From assembly GCF_022565915.1 (NCBI RefSeq), contig NZ_JAJOYX010000002.1:504293-568292 (forward strand): DNA of 64,000 bases, written 5' to 3'. Source of the stretch: Nesterenkonia sp. LB17 (GTDB taxonomy: Bacteria; Actinomycetota; Actinomycetes; Actinomycetales; Micrococcaceae). Under the pieces are notes generated by a model. The model was given only the letters and a program-made list of their open reading frames with translations. It searched no databases and was not told where the DNA came from. Numbering within the stretch: the stretch's first letter is position 1; every line of letters starts with the position of its first letter. Below, piece by piece: positions 9,719 to 17,489 of this stretch. The position numbers and the translations under genes are program-made.

Positions 9719-10413
9719 TCTTCCAGAGCAGAGCGCACCTCATCGACCAGGACCTCCATGCAGCGCCGGGCCTCGCGCGGGTCCTTGCCCGCGATCGCTC
9801 GGGCCACGCCGTCGTGGGCGTCGAGAGCCTCGGGCATAGGACGGGTCGGCATCAGGCCGTGCTTGGTGCGTCCGGTGAGGACCTCCGCGACGACGTCGGC
9901 CAGTGCCGCGAACATCGAGTTTCCGCCGGCCTCGAGCATCAGCCGGTGGAAGGCGATGTCTGCCGCGATGAACTCCTCGAGCTGCTCGGACTCGCCGAGC
10001 CGCCGCATGGTGGCGGCCAGATCCAGCATCTGGTGGGCCTGAACCTCGGTCCGCCGGGCGGCAGCCAGAGCTGCCGCTTCGGTCTCCACCGCGATGCGCA
10101 GCTGCGTGAGTTCGATGAACGCCCCGCGCGCGTCGGCCGAGGCCAGCCGCCAGCCGATCACGGCGGGAGACATCACGTCCCAGTGCTCCGCGGCGGTCAC
10201 CACCAGGCCGATGCGTCGCTTCGAATAGAGCAGACCATGGGACTCCAGCACCTTGACGCTGTCGCGGGCCACGGTGCGCGAGATGCCGAAGCGCTGCTGC
10301 AGCGACTCCAGGGTCAGCACAGCTCCGGGTCGATGCGCCCCGTCGACGATCTCGCGCCCGAGGGTCTCGGAGATCGCGTCCCGGCCCACGCGGGCCACGG
10401 AAGAGTTCGCCAC
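9715..10413 (-). CDS. gntR: GntR-family (FadR/FCD subfamily) transcriptional regulator of gluconate genes
   Basis: 232 residues: an N-terminal winged helix (about 14-75, with LQQRFGISRTVARDSVKVLESHGLL) followed by an all-helical FCD ligand domain (about 95-225) with metal/ligand-binding His and Asp positions. GTG start preceded by a near-perfect AAGGAGG. Divergent from gntK-gntP, so by position it is the local gluconate regulator; the operator candidate at 10448-10468 supports this. Gluconate or 6-phosphogluconate as effector is inferred from the context, not shown. Confidence 0.88.
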   Translation of the reverse strand: MANSSVARVGRDAISETLGREIVDGAHRPGAVLTLESLQQRFGISRTVARDSVKVLESHGLLYSKRRIGLVVTAAEHWDVMSPAVIGWRLASADARGAFIELTQLRIAVETEAAALAAARRTEVQAHQMLDLAATMRRLGESEQLEEFIAADIAFHRLMLEAGGNSMFAALADVVAEVLTGRTKHGLMPTRPMPEALDAHDGVARAIAGKDPREARRCMEVLVDEVRSALEE

Positions 10414-10447
10414 ACAGCCTCCTTCATCAACACAGAAACAAACATCA

Positions 10448-10468
10448 CACCTTTCATGCTGAAAGGTG
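10448..10468. promoter_or_regulatory. Palindromic operator candidate between gntR and gntK
   Basis: A perfect inverted repeat with 9-base arms (CACCTTTCA / TGAAAGGTG) around a 3-base centre in the 124-base divergent intergenic region. A TATCTT hexamer at 10470-10475, just to its right, could be the gntK -10, so a bound repressor would block it. It is the only such symmetrical element in the region. Binding by the adjacent GntR-family protein is inferred. Confidence 0.65.
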
Positions 10469-10537
10469 CTATCTTAGCTGGCACGTGGTCCCCGTCACAG
10501 GGAATCCGAGAACCAGCCCTCAGCACAAAGGAATTCG

Positions 10538-11116
10538 ATGACGAATCCCCCACCTCAGCCTAGCCCGGGTGAACCGGCTCCCCCTTGTCACCTGGTGGTG
10601 ATGGGAGTCTCCGGCTCAGGGAAGTCCACGCTGGCCGCAGCCCTGGCAGCCGAGCTGAACCTGCCGATGGCCGAAGCCGATGAGTTCCATCCGGTCGAGA
10701 ACATCGCCAAGATGGCGTCGCAGACGCCGCTGACCGATGAGGATCGCTGGCCCTGGCTCGACGCCCTGCGGGACTGGATGTCCGCCCAGGTGGAGACCGG
10801 CAGCGTGATCACCTGCTCCGCGCTGCGCCGCAGCTACCGAGATGTGCTGCGCACCGCTGCCGGACGCGTGGTGTTCCTCCATGTGGATGTGGAGATCCCG
10901 CGGCTGAACACCAGACTGGCCCACCGCAGCGGCCATTTCATGCCCCCGGCGCTGCTGGAGTCCCAGCTCAACACGCTGGAGTCCCTCGATCCGGAGGAGG
11001 ACGGCGTCGTGCTCACCAATGACGCCACGATCGAGGACCTCCTCGAGGCCGCCCGGACCTGGCTCCGCACCAACACCGACACTTCTGACCAGAGCGAAGA
11101 ACGGAATCACTCATGA
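10538..11116 (+). CDS. gntK: Gluconokinase
   Basis: 192-residue P-loop kinase that phosphorylates gluconate to 6-phosphogluconate. The Walker A motif GVSGSGKST is at about residues 27-35, followed by the substrate-contact segment EADEFHP and the conserved LTDEDRWPWL that identify the GntK family, and CSALRRSYRDVLR further on. RBS AAAGGA lies upstream of ATG 10538. The stop overlaps the gntP start (ATGA), giving a coupled kinase-permease operon behind the divergent repressor. Confidence 0.97.
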   Translation: MTNPPPQPSPGEPAPPCHLVVMGVSGSGKSTLAAALAAELNLPMAEADEFHPVENIAKMASQTPLTDEDRWPWLDALRDWMSAQVETGSVITCSALRRSYRDVLRTAAGRVVFLHVDVEIPRLNTRLAHRSGHFMPPALLESQLNTLESLDPEEDGVVLTNDATIEDLLEAARTWLRTNTDTSDQSEERNHS

Positions 11117-12513
11117 CCCTCGAAGGCTGGGAACAGACCCTCGGCACCGGCCCGCTGCTCGGCATCGCCGCCGGCTCCATCGCGGTGCTCCTCGTGCTCA
11201 TCATCCGCTTCAAGGTCCACGCCTTCGTGGCCCTGATCCTGGTCTCGCTGCTCACCGCAGCCGCGGCCGGGATTCCGACCGCAGACATCGTCCCGGTGCT
11301 CACCTCCGGCTTCGGCTCCACCCTGGCCTCGGTGGCCCTGCTCGTCGGCCTCGGCGCGATGCTCGGCCGGATCGTCGAGGTCTCAGGCGGCGCCAAGGTC
11401 CTGGCCGACAAGCTGGTCAACAGGTTCGGGGAGAAGCGCGCTCCCTTCGCGCTCGGCGTCGCCTCGCTGCTCTTCGGCTTCCCGATCTTCTTCGACGCCG
11501 GACTCGTGGTCATGCTTCCGGTGGTCTTCGCCGTGGGTCGACGCCTCGGCGGATCGGTGCTGCTCTACGGGCTTCCCGTGGCCGGCGCATTCTCCGTCAT
11601 GCACGTGTTCGTGCCTCCGCACCCGGGCCCCGTGGCAGCCAGTGAGTTCTTCGAGGCCAACGTCGGCATCCTGCTGCTGGTGGCGCTGCCGATCGCGGTG
11701 CTCACCTGGTATGTGACCAGCTACCTCTTCGGCAAGTGGGCCGGACGCCGCTGGGAGCTGCCGATCCCGCTGCTGCTGGGCCAGGCCGATGAGGCCGCCG
11801 AGAAGAACCCGCCGAGGTTCGGCACCGTGGTGATGATCCTGTTGCTGCCGATGCTGCTGATCTTCCTCAACACCGGACTGAGCACCCTGGCCACCGCTGG
11901 CGTGGTCTCCGCGGAGCAGACCGAATCCGCCTGGTACAGCATCCTGGTCACCCTGGGCCAGACCCCGGTCGCGCTGCTCATCACGCTCTTCGTCGCCCTG
12001 GCAACCATGGGGACCCGGGGTGGTCGCGGCATGAAGGGCGCCCAGGACATCATGGACCAGGCGCTGGGTCCGGTCTGCGCGGTCATCCTGATCACCGGCG
12101 CCGGTGGCATGTTCGGCGGAGTGCTGCGCGAATCAGGCATCGGTGAGGCTCTCTCCGAGTCGCTCTCCGGCGTCGGGATCCCGCTGATCCTCGCCGGGTT
12201 CGTCATCGCCGGCGTGCTGCGCATCGCCCAGGGCTCCGCGACCGTCGCGCTGACCACCGCGGCCGGGCTGCTGGCCACCGGTGTCGCCGCCGCGGACTTC
12301 AACGAGCTCCAGCTCGCCGCCATGGTCATCTCCGTCGCCGCCGGCTCGGTGATCGCCTCCCACGTCAACGATTCAGGATTCTGGCTGGTCTCGAAGTTCT
12401 TCGGCATGGACGTGAAGACCACGCTGAAGACCTGGACCGTGCTGGAGACCCTGATCGGCATCATGGCCTTCCTGCTGGCCTGGGCCGTGTTCGGGGTGGG
12501 CACGCTGATCTGA
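11113..12513 (+). CDS. gntP: Gluconate:H+ symporter, GntP family
   Basis: 466-residue inner-membrane transporter with about 12 hydrophobic segments, importing gluconate. Family landmarks are GLGAMLGRIVEVSGGA (residues about 77-92), the FGFPIFFDAGLVVMLPV region (about 120-137), HVFVPPHPGP (about 164-173) and the C-terminal SHVNDSGFWLVSKFF (about 416-430). It is coupled to gntK by an ATGA overlap, so uptake and phosphorylation are co-expressed under the divergent regulator. The GntP family also carries related sugar acids, but the kinase partner favours gluconate. Confidence 0.96.
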   Translation: MTLEGWEQTLGTGPLLGIAAGSIAVLLVLIIRFKVHAFVALILVSLLTAAAAGIPTADIVPVLTSGFGSTLASVALLVGLGAMLGRIVEVSGGAKVLADKLVNRFGEKRAPFALGVASLLFGFPIFFDAGLVVMLPVVFAVGRRLGGSVLLYGLPVAGAFSVMHVFVPPHPGPVAASEFFEANVGILLLVALPIAVLTWYVTSYLFGKWAGRRWELPIPLLLGQADEAAEKNPPRFGTVVMILLLPMLLIFLNTGLSTLATAGVVSAEQTESAWYSILVTLGQTPVALLITLFVALATMGTRGGRGMKGAQDIMDQALGPVCAVILITGAGGMFGGVLRESGIGEALSESLSGVGIPLILAGFVIAGVLRIAQGSATVALTTAAGLLATGVAAADFNELQLAAMVISVAAGSVIASHVNDSGFWLVSKFFGMDVKTTLKTWTVLETLIGIMAFLLAWAVFGVGTLI

Positions 12514-12591
12514 CCCGGCTCCCCCTATATGGGGCTGAAGGGCCGTTAGAGTGGAGGCACCTGACCCAGTCCACGCCCGAAAGGACGTCGC

Positions 12592-13629
12592 ATGCCTGAT
12601 CGCCGTTATGAGGTGCCTGCCGCCGCCGAGTCGGTGCAGCAGCTCGTGGACATGCTGCAGCTGAAGCACCTGAAGCCCGATGACGATGAAGCAGCGGCGG
12701 GACGCAGCGGCGAGGACCACTTCCTCGGTCCGGTCTTCAAGCAGGCCTACTGGCGGGTCTTCGGCGGGCAGGTGCTGGCCCAGGCCGCCACGGCCGCCAT
12801 GGCCACGGTGGAACCTGACCGACTGATCCATTCGGTGCACGGCTACTTCCTGCGCCCCGGTGACGCGAGCAAACCGATCCAGGTCTCGGTGGAGCGGCTG
12901 CGCGACGGCGGCTCCTTCTCCGCGCGGCGCAGCCAGGCCTATCAGGACGGGACCCCGATCCTGTCCATGATCGCGTCCTTCCAGCGGCCCTCGGCCGGAG
13001 TGTCACATCAGCGCAGGATGCCTGAGGGGGTCCCGGATCCGGAGGATCTGGCACCCCCTCAGGAGCTGGTGGGACACGTGAAGCACCCGATCGTGCATGA
13101 ATGGGCGCACGGCCGCCCCTTCGACATCCGTCATGTGGACCGCCCGATCTACCTCGAGGCGGATCAGGATCCGCATGCCACCAGCGCGGTGTGGCTCAAG
13201 ACCAAGGCCGCGCTGCCCGATGACCCCAACATCCACCGGGCCGCGATCCTCTACGCCTCTGACTACACGCTGCTGGAACCGGTGCTGCGCCGCCACGGCC
13301 TGTACTGGGCCAAGCCGGAGATGAAGGTCGCCTCGCTGGATCACGCCATGTGGTGGCATCGCGATGCCCGCGCCGACGAGTGGCTGCTCTACGTCCAGCA
13401 GAGCCCGAGCGCGCAGAACGCGCGCGGCCTCGCCCAGGGGTCCATCTACAGCCGCGACGGCGCCCTGGTCGCCTCGGTGGCCCAGGAGGGCATGGTGCGA
13501 CCTCCCGAGGGACTGCGACCGAAGCTCTCCGAGAAGATGCAGCAGACCCTGGTGCACAGCTCTCGTGCCACCCGGGCGCTCAACAAGAAGTACTCCCAGA
13601 CCTGGTCGTCGCGCTACCTGGAGACCTGA
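12592..13629 (+). CDS. tesB: Acyl-CoA thioesterase II (TesB family)
   Basis: 345-residue double-hotdog thioesterase that hydrolyses medium- and long-chain acyl-CoA. The N-terminal hotdog carries FGGQVLAQA and HSVHGYFLRPGD; the C-terminal hotdog has the catalytic Asp region SLDHAMWWHRD and the Gln/Thr segments near RGLAQGSIYSRDG. Start ATG follows GAAAGGACG. It is monocistronic between gntP and the convergent mshA. It may matter for acyl-CoA levels in a cell that also carries an ole pathway (inference). Confidence 0.94.
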   Translation: MPDRRYEVPAAAESVQQLVDMLQLKHLKPDDDEAAAGRSGEDHFLGPVFKQAYWRVFGGQVLAQAATAAMATVEPDRLIHSVHGYFLRPGDASKPIQVSVERLRDGGSFSARRSQAYQDGTPILSMIASFQRPSAGVSHQRRMPEGVPDPEDLAPPQELVGHVKHPIVHEWAHGRPFDIRHVDRPIYLEADQDPHATSAVWLKTKAALPDDPNIHRAAILYASDYTLLEPVLRRHGLYWAKPEMKVASLDHAMWWHRDARADEWLLYVQQSPSAQNARGLAQGSIYSRDGALVASVAQEGMVRPPEGLRPKLSEKMQQTLVHSSRATRALNKKYSQTWSSRYLET

Positions 13630-13652
13630 GCCGGGCAGGCGACACCGGCTCA
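13627..13652. terminator. Short inverted repeat spanning the two stop codons of tesB and mshA
   Basis: TGAGCCGG and CCGGCTCA (8-base arms, 10-base loop) fill the 20-base gap between the convergent genes. Each arm contains the stop codon of one gene. There is no T-run, so termination efficiency is uncertain; it could act as a compact bidirectional terminator. Confidence 0.4.
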
Positions 13653-14936
13653 GCGGCTGGTGATCAGAGTCAGGCTGCGGTACGCCTGCCGTGTCGCGGC
13701 CGCGGTGGCGTCCCAGGAATAATTTCTCGCCAGCGTCGCCGCCGTCGTGCTGTAGCGGCCCCAGGCCCGCCGGTGCAGCACCAGCCAGCGCAGCTGCTCG
13801 GCCCACAGGACCGGGTCCAGGCTCGGGATCAGCCGCCCGCTGCGGCGGTGGGTGATCAAGGACGAGAGGCCCCCGACATCGTGGGCGATCACCGGGGTGC
13901 CGCAGGCCATGGCTTCCAGGGCGACCAGGCCGAAGGACTCGCTGAAGGAGGGCACCAGCACCGCGTCGCTGCGGCGGAAGAGGTCGGCGAGCTCACTGTG
14001 TGGCAGCGGGGGCAGCGCCTGCACAGCATCGGCGACGCCGGCCCGCTCTGCCAGCGCCTGGAGGTCCAGCACGTCGTCACCGCTCTGGCTTCCCGCGACG
14101 ACCAGCTGCACCGGCACCTCGGGCATCCTCCTGCGCAGCTCGCCGAGGGCTTCGACGGCGACCTGCGGTCCTTTGTGCGGCTGCAGCCTGCCGGCGAAGG
14201 CCAGCCGCAGGGCGCGCCCGGCCAGCGGCCCGCAGCGGGGGTCCTGTCCCATGGGCGGGTGGAAGACCTCGAGGTCGACGCCTGGCCGGACGAGCGCGAT
14301 CGAGGCGTCGTCGAGGCCGAAGAGGCGTTTGAGGTCGGCGATCTCGCGTTCGGTGTTGGCGGTGACCAGATCGGCAGCACGGGCGATCATCGCCTCGGCG
14401 AGGCTGCGCCGGGGGCTCTCCGGTGTGGTGGGGTCGAGCTCCTGCTTCACCGCGGCGATCGTGTGCATGGTGTGCACCAGCGGCGCCGACAGCGCCCGAG
14501 CCAGCTGAATCCCGGCCAGCCCGGAGATCCAGTAGTGCGAGTGGACCGTGGTGACCCGGCTGATGTCGATCGATTCCAGGCTGCGCAGCGCCCGGGCGGC
14601 CAGCTCATCGACCCGTTCGGGCAGCAGCGACTTCTCCGACCGCGCCTGCTCGCCGACGGCGAGGGTGTGGATCCGCCGACCATCGTCGAGCACGGTGACG
14701 CTGTCTGCGCCTGCGGGAGCCTCGGCGTCGACGTCGGTGGTGACGATGTCCACCGTGATGCCGCCCTGGGCGAGCGCTGCGCTGAGCGCGTTGACGTAGA
14801 CGTTGAGGCCGCCGGCGTCCCGGTTGCCGGCCTGGGCCAGCGGGGAGGTGTGCAGACTGACCATGACCACGCGCGCCGAGTCGGGGTCGGTCTGCGGGGC
14901 TCCGCAGACGCCCGCAGGGACGCAGTCGGTGGACAT
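13650..14936 (-). CDS. mshA: D-inositol-3-phosphate glycosyltransferase (mycothiol biosynthesis)
   Basis: GT4-family retaining glycosyltransferase, 428 residues, which transfers GlcNAc from UDP-GlcNAc to inositol 3-phosphate, the first step of mycothiol synthesis. The N-terminal signature SLHTSPLAQAGNRDAGGLNVYV is MshA-type, followed by HSHYWISGLAG and HTMHTIAAVK; the C-terminal GT-B domain has FAGRLQPHKGP and the E-x7-E loop near PSFSESFGLVALEA. The ATG at 14936 is chosen because GGAG lies five bases upstream; ATGs at 14948 and 14963 lack a site. Inositol phosphate for this enzyme and for PgsA comes from the same pool. Confidence 0.88.
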   Translation of the reverse strand: MSTDCVPAGVCGAPQTDPDSARVVMVSLHTSPLAQAGNRDAGGLNVYVNALSAALAQGGITVDIVTTDVDAEAPAGADSVTVLDDGRRIHTLAVGEQARSEKSLLPERVDELAARALRSLESIDISRVTTVHSHYWISGLAGIQLARALSAPLVHTMHTIAAVKQELDPTTPESPRRSLAEAMIARAADLVTANTEREIADLKRLFGLDDASIALVRPGVDLEVFHPPMGQDPRCGPLAGRALRLAFAGRLQPHKGPQVAVEALGELRRRMPEVPVQLVVAGSQSGDDVLDLQALAERAGVADAVQALPPLPHSELADLFRRSDAVLVPSFSESFGLVALEAMACGTPVIAHDVGGLSSLITHRRSGRLIPSLDPVLWAEQLRWLVLHRRAWGRYSTTAATLARNYSWDATAAATRQAYRSLTLITSR

Positions 14937-15013
14937 GTGGCTCTCCATGACGCCGCGCGGCATCGCGACGCAGCTGAGGGGTGGGGTGGTTCGATCCTTA
15001 TGCTACAGCGCGG

Positions 15014-16471
15014 TCATCGCCGCAGGTATTCCGCACACTCGCTCGCGGCGGCGCTGTCGACCGCAGATGCACGGTGCATCAGCCAGAGACCCTCGGCGTC
15101 CTCGATGACCGGTTCAAAGCCCAGCCGCTCGGCGCGGACGAAGGCCTCCTCGGGGCTCAGCGGGTTCGACCCGCCGAGCTCCTCCACGGTGTCATCGATG
15201 ATGATCCAGGTCAGCGCGTCCTCATCGGTGGTGCCGTTGAGACCGACCGAGGTGCGGTCCACCAGGTGCGGCACTGCGGTATCGGCGGCCTCCACACAGA
15301 CGCCATCGGGGACGGCGTCGGTGACCTGCTGGTGTGCCAGCGCCCGCTCCCCCATGGTCCAGTTGTCAGCGGTCATCGTGCGCTGGAGCGGGAAGACCCC
15401 GGGGAACGCCAGGGTGCCGACCAGGCCGACGGCGATGACCGTGCCGGGCAGCCCGACGGCGAGGGGTCTGAGCCGCGGCCACCGTGCGATGATCCGGCGG
15501 GCGACGTCGAAGCCGGCGAGCAGGAAGATCGGGGCGAGGATCGCATCGTACTGATAGATCACAGACCAGACGTTCGCCCGGTCGTTGAACAGCCGGGAGA
15601 GCAGGATCGGAGCCCCGAGGATCGCATACGGCGAGGCTAAGGGAAGCAGCAGCAGCGGCAGGAAGTGCAGCGCCCACAGGCCCACCTTGGTGGGGTGATC
15701 GAAGAGGATCACGACCGCGTTCCAGGGCTGGGTCAGCAGGAAGACGATGGCCGCACCTGCGCTGGGTCCCAGGGCGGTGAACTCCCAGTAGCCGAACTCC
15801 CCGGCGGCGGAGAAGTGTGGGATCACCAGCTCCACGGCGAACCAATAGCCGAAGACCCCCAGCGCGGCGGTCACCAGCGCGGGCAGCCAGGCGCGTTTGA
15901 GCGCGAAGACCAGGCTGAGGGCGATGAGGGTGACGCCCATGTCCTCGCGGACCAGCAGCAGCACCGCGCCGAGCCCCACGGCCAGCCACATCCGCCGCCG
16001 TTCGATGGCCCAGATCACCCAGGCGACGAGCGGGACACCGAAGGCGATCTCATGGAAGTCCCAGTTCACCAGCGCCTGGAAGGGCCAGAAGAGCAGCAGT
16101 GCGACGGCGGCCAGCAGGGCGGGCAGGTGGCTGAACCACCCGCGGACCACCAGGTAGACCGGCAGCGCCGTGGAGACCAGCAGCGCGATCATGCCGATGT
16201 TGAGCACCCGCGGGTCGTCCCAGATCCAATAGAGCGGGGCGAAGGCCGCAATGATCGGGTGGAAGTGATCCCCCAGCAGGTGGAAGTCCTCGCCCTTGAT
16301 CGGCACGATGGGGGCCTTCAACAGCGAGTATTGACGCACCGCCTGATCGAAGATGCCCAGATCGTAACCCTTGGCCTCGAAGTTGCGGAAGCGCAGCAGG
16401 GAGTGGGCAAGATACAGCAGAGCGGCCGCCGTCATGACGGCGGCCAGCTGGAGTCTATGCGATATGGACAA
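15014..16471 (-). CDS. DUF2079 family polytopic membrane protein
   Basis: Up to 485 residues with about ten hydrophobic segments and the DUF2079 signature YDLGIFDQAVRQYS (about 36-49) followed by GDHFHPIIA. The family resembles GT-C type membrane glycosyltransferases, but no donor or acceptor is known. The longest frame uses a TTG two bases beyond the 3' end of tRNA-Arg, with no ribosome site; the ATG at 16435 (residue 13) is a plausible alternative and would leave an N-terminal membrane segment intact. It may be transcribed from the tRNA promoter. Confidence 0.85.
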   Translation of the reverse strand: MSISHRLQLAAVMTAAALLYLAHSLLRFRNFEAKGYDLGIFDQAVRQYSLLKAPIVPIKGEDFHLLGDHFHPIIAAFAPLYWIWDDPRVLNIGMIALLVSTALPVYLVVRGWFSHLPALLAAVALLLFWPFQALVNWDFHEIAFGVPLVAWVIWAIERRRMWLAVGLGAVLLLVREDMGVTLIALSLVFALKRAWLPALVTAALGVFGYWFAVELVIPHFSAAGEFGYWEFTALGPSAGAAIVFLLTQPWNAVVILFDHPTKVGLWALHFLPLLLLPLASPYAILGAPILLSRLFNDRANVWSVIYQYDAILAPIFLLAGFDVARRIIARWPRLRPLAVGLPGTVIAVGLVGTLAFPGVFPLQRTMTADNWTMGERALAHQQVTDAVPDGVCVEAADTAVPHLVDRTSVGLNGTTDEDALTWIIIDDTVEELGGSNPLSPEEAFVRAERLGFEPVIEDAEGLWLMHRASAVDSAAASECAEYLRR

Positions 16472-16472
16472 G

Positions 16473-16545
16473 TGCCCCGGGAGGGATTCGAACCCCCGAC
16501 CGGCGGATTAGAAGGCCGCTGCTCTATCCCCTGAGCTACCGAGGC
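16473..16545 (-). tRNA. tRNA-Arg (anticodon TCT)
   Basis: Cloverleaf folds with exactly 73 bases: acceptor GCCTCGG / CCGGGGC with one G-T pair, D-arm GCTC/GAGC, anticodon loop CTTCTAA giving TCT, and T-loop TTCGAAT with a GGGGG/CCCTC stem. The innermost anticodon-stem pair (C31 with T39) is a mismatch. The CCA end is not encoded. Decodes the rare AGA/AGG codons of this high-GC genome. Confidence 0.96.
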
Positions 16546-16797
16546 GTGGACGCGCAGAGTCTCAGCATCCTGAGCAGGTCCAGGCAGAGAGTCTACCTGC
16601 TCAGCCGCGCCGGTTTTCCCCCGCACCGCTCGACTCGCCGCTGGCGCCTTGCTCATCCACAACCGTACGAGATCACCCCGCCGCGGAGGCGCCACGACGA
16701 ACACTGGCAGGACCCCGTCATCGCCTGCCACGGCCTGCGGCGGGGCAGGGCACGCCGTGCCGATCAAGAGTGGCCGTGACAGAGATGGAGGAGAGCA

Positions 16798-17343
16798 ATG
16801 AGCGAAACGATCACCGTCCGCGGGTTCCTGGGCGGCGAGGTGGAGGAGTTCACCACGCTCCAGGGTCTGCCGATCTCGAACTTCCGGCTCGGCTGCACTC
16901 CGCGGCGCTATGACCGCAAGTCGGAGCAATGGGTCAACGGGGACACCAACTGGTACACCGTCTCGGCCTTCCGTCAGCTGGCCCAGAACGTCAAGAGCAG
17001 CCTGAACAAGGGAGACCCGGTGCTGGTGACCGGACGGCTGCGAGTGAGGCAGTGGGAGAACGACAAGGGTCAGCGCGGCACCTCGGTGGAGATCGACGCG
17101 GAGGCGATCGGCTATGACCTGACCTTCGGTTCGGGGTCCTTCACCCGGCTCGGCGGCTCCGGGTCCGGGGAGGAGAACGCGCGCGGAGCGGCGGAGTCGA
17201 ACACGGATTCCCCCAGCGACTCCCCCAGCTCCGCCGCGGACTCTGTCTGGGGCGGATCGACGGGTCCCTCAAGCTCATCAGGCACACAGAACGGCGCCGC
17301 GCGCGCCGAGACCGTCGATTCCGCGGAGAAAGCCCCGTTCTGA
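16798..17343 (+). CDS. ssb: Single-stranded DNA-binding protein (second, non-replicative type)
   Basis: 181 residues. Residues 1-110 form an OB fold of the SSB family (ITVRGFLGG, NWYTVSAFRQLAQNV, DPVLVTGRLRVRQWE). The tail is Ser/Asn/Gly-rich and ends in EKAPF rather than the acidic DDDIPF tip of the main replicative SSB, so partner recruitment may be weak. It is not next to rpsF/rpsR/rplI, where the main ssb normally lies, which supports a paralogue, perhaps for competence or repair. Start ATG has GGAGGAGAG upstream. Confidence 0.9.
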   Translation: MSETITVRGFLGGEVEEFTTLQGLPISNFRLGCTPRRYDRKSEQWVNGDTNWYTVSAFRQLAQNVKSSLNKGDPVLVTGRLRVRQWENDKGQRGTSVEIDAEAIGYDLTFGSGSFTRLGGSGSGEENARGAAESNTDSPSDSPSSAADSVWGGSTGPSSSSGTQNGAARAETVDSAEKAPF

Positions 17344-17385
17344 GTCCGCACAGGCAATCGCAGGCGGCGGGAGGGGATACGACTC

Positions 17386-17425
17386 GGCCCGCCCGCGGTC
17401 ACCGAGGTGGTGTCGCGGGCGGGCC
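17386..17425. terminator. GC-rich hairpin between ssb and ettA
   Basis: Perfect 11-base arms (GGCCCGCCCGC / GCGGGCGGGCC) with an 18-base loop lie between the convergent ssb and ettA genes. No T-run follows on either strand, as is common in actinobacterial terminators; probably serves both genes. Confidence 0.65.
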
Positions 17426-17489
17426 GGGTCGATGCCGCTGGTCGAGCTCAGGACCGGCTCACGGCTCAGTCCGTGGCTGAGCGGTGAGA

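Noticed and set aside
12514-12560. CCCC-TATAT-GGGG hairpin after gntP
   Set aside because: Only four base pairs with a five-base loop; too weak to call a terminator, and it lies close to the tesB leader.
13350-15554. 734-codon plus-strand frame covering mshA and part of the DUF2079 gene
   Set aside because: Composition is typical of antisense frames; it spans two recognisable genes on the opposite strand.
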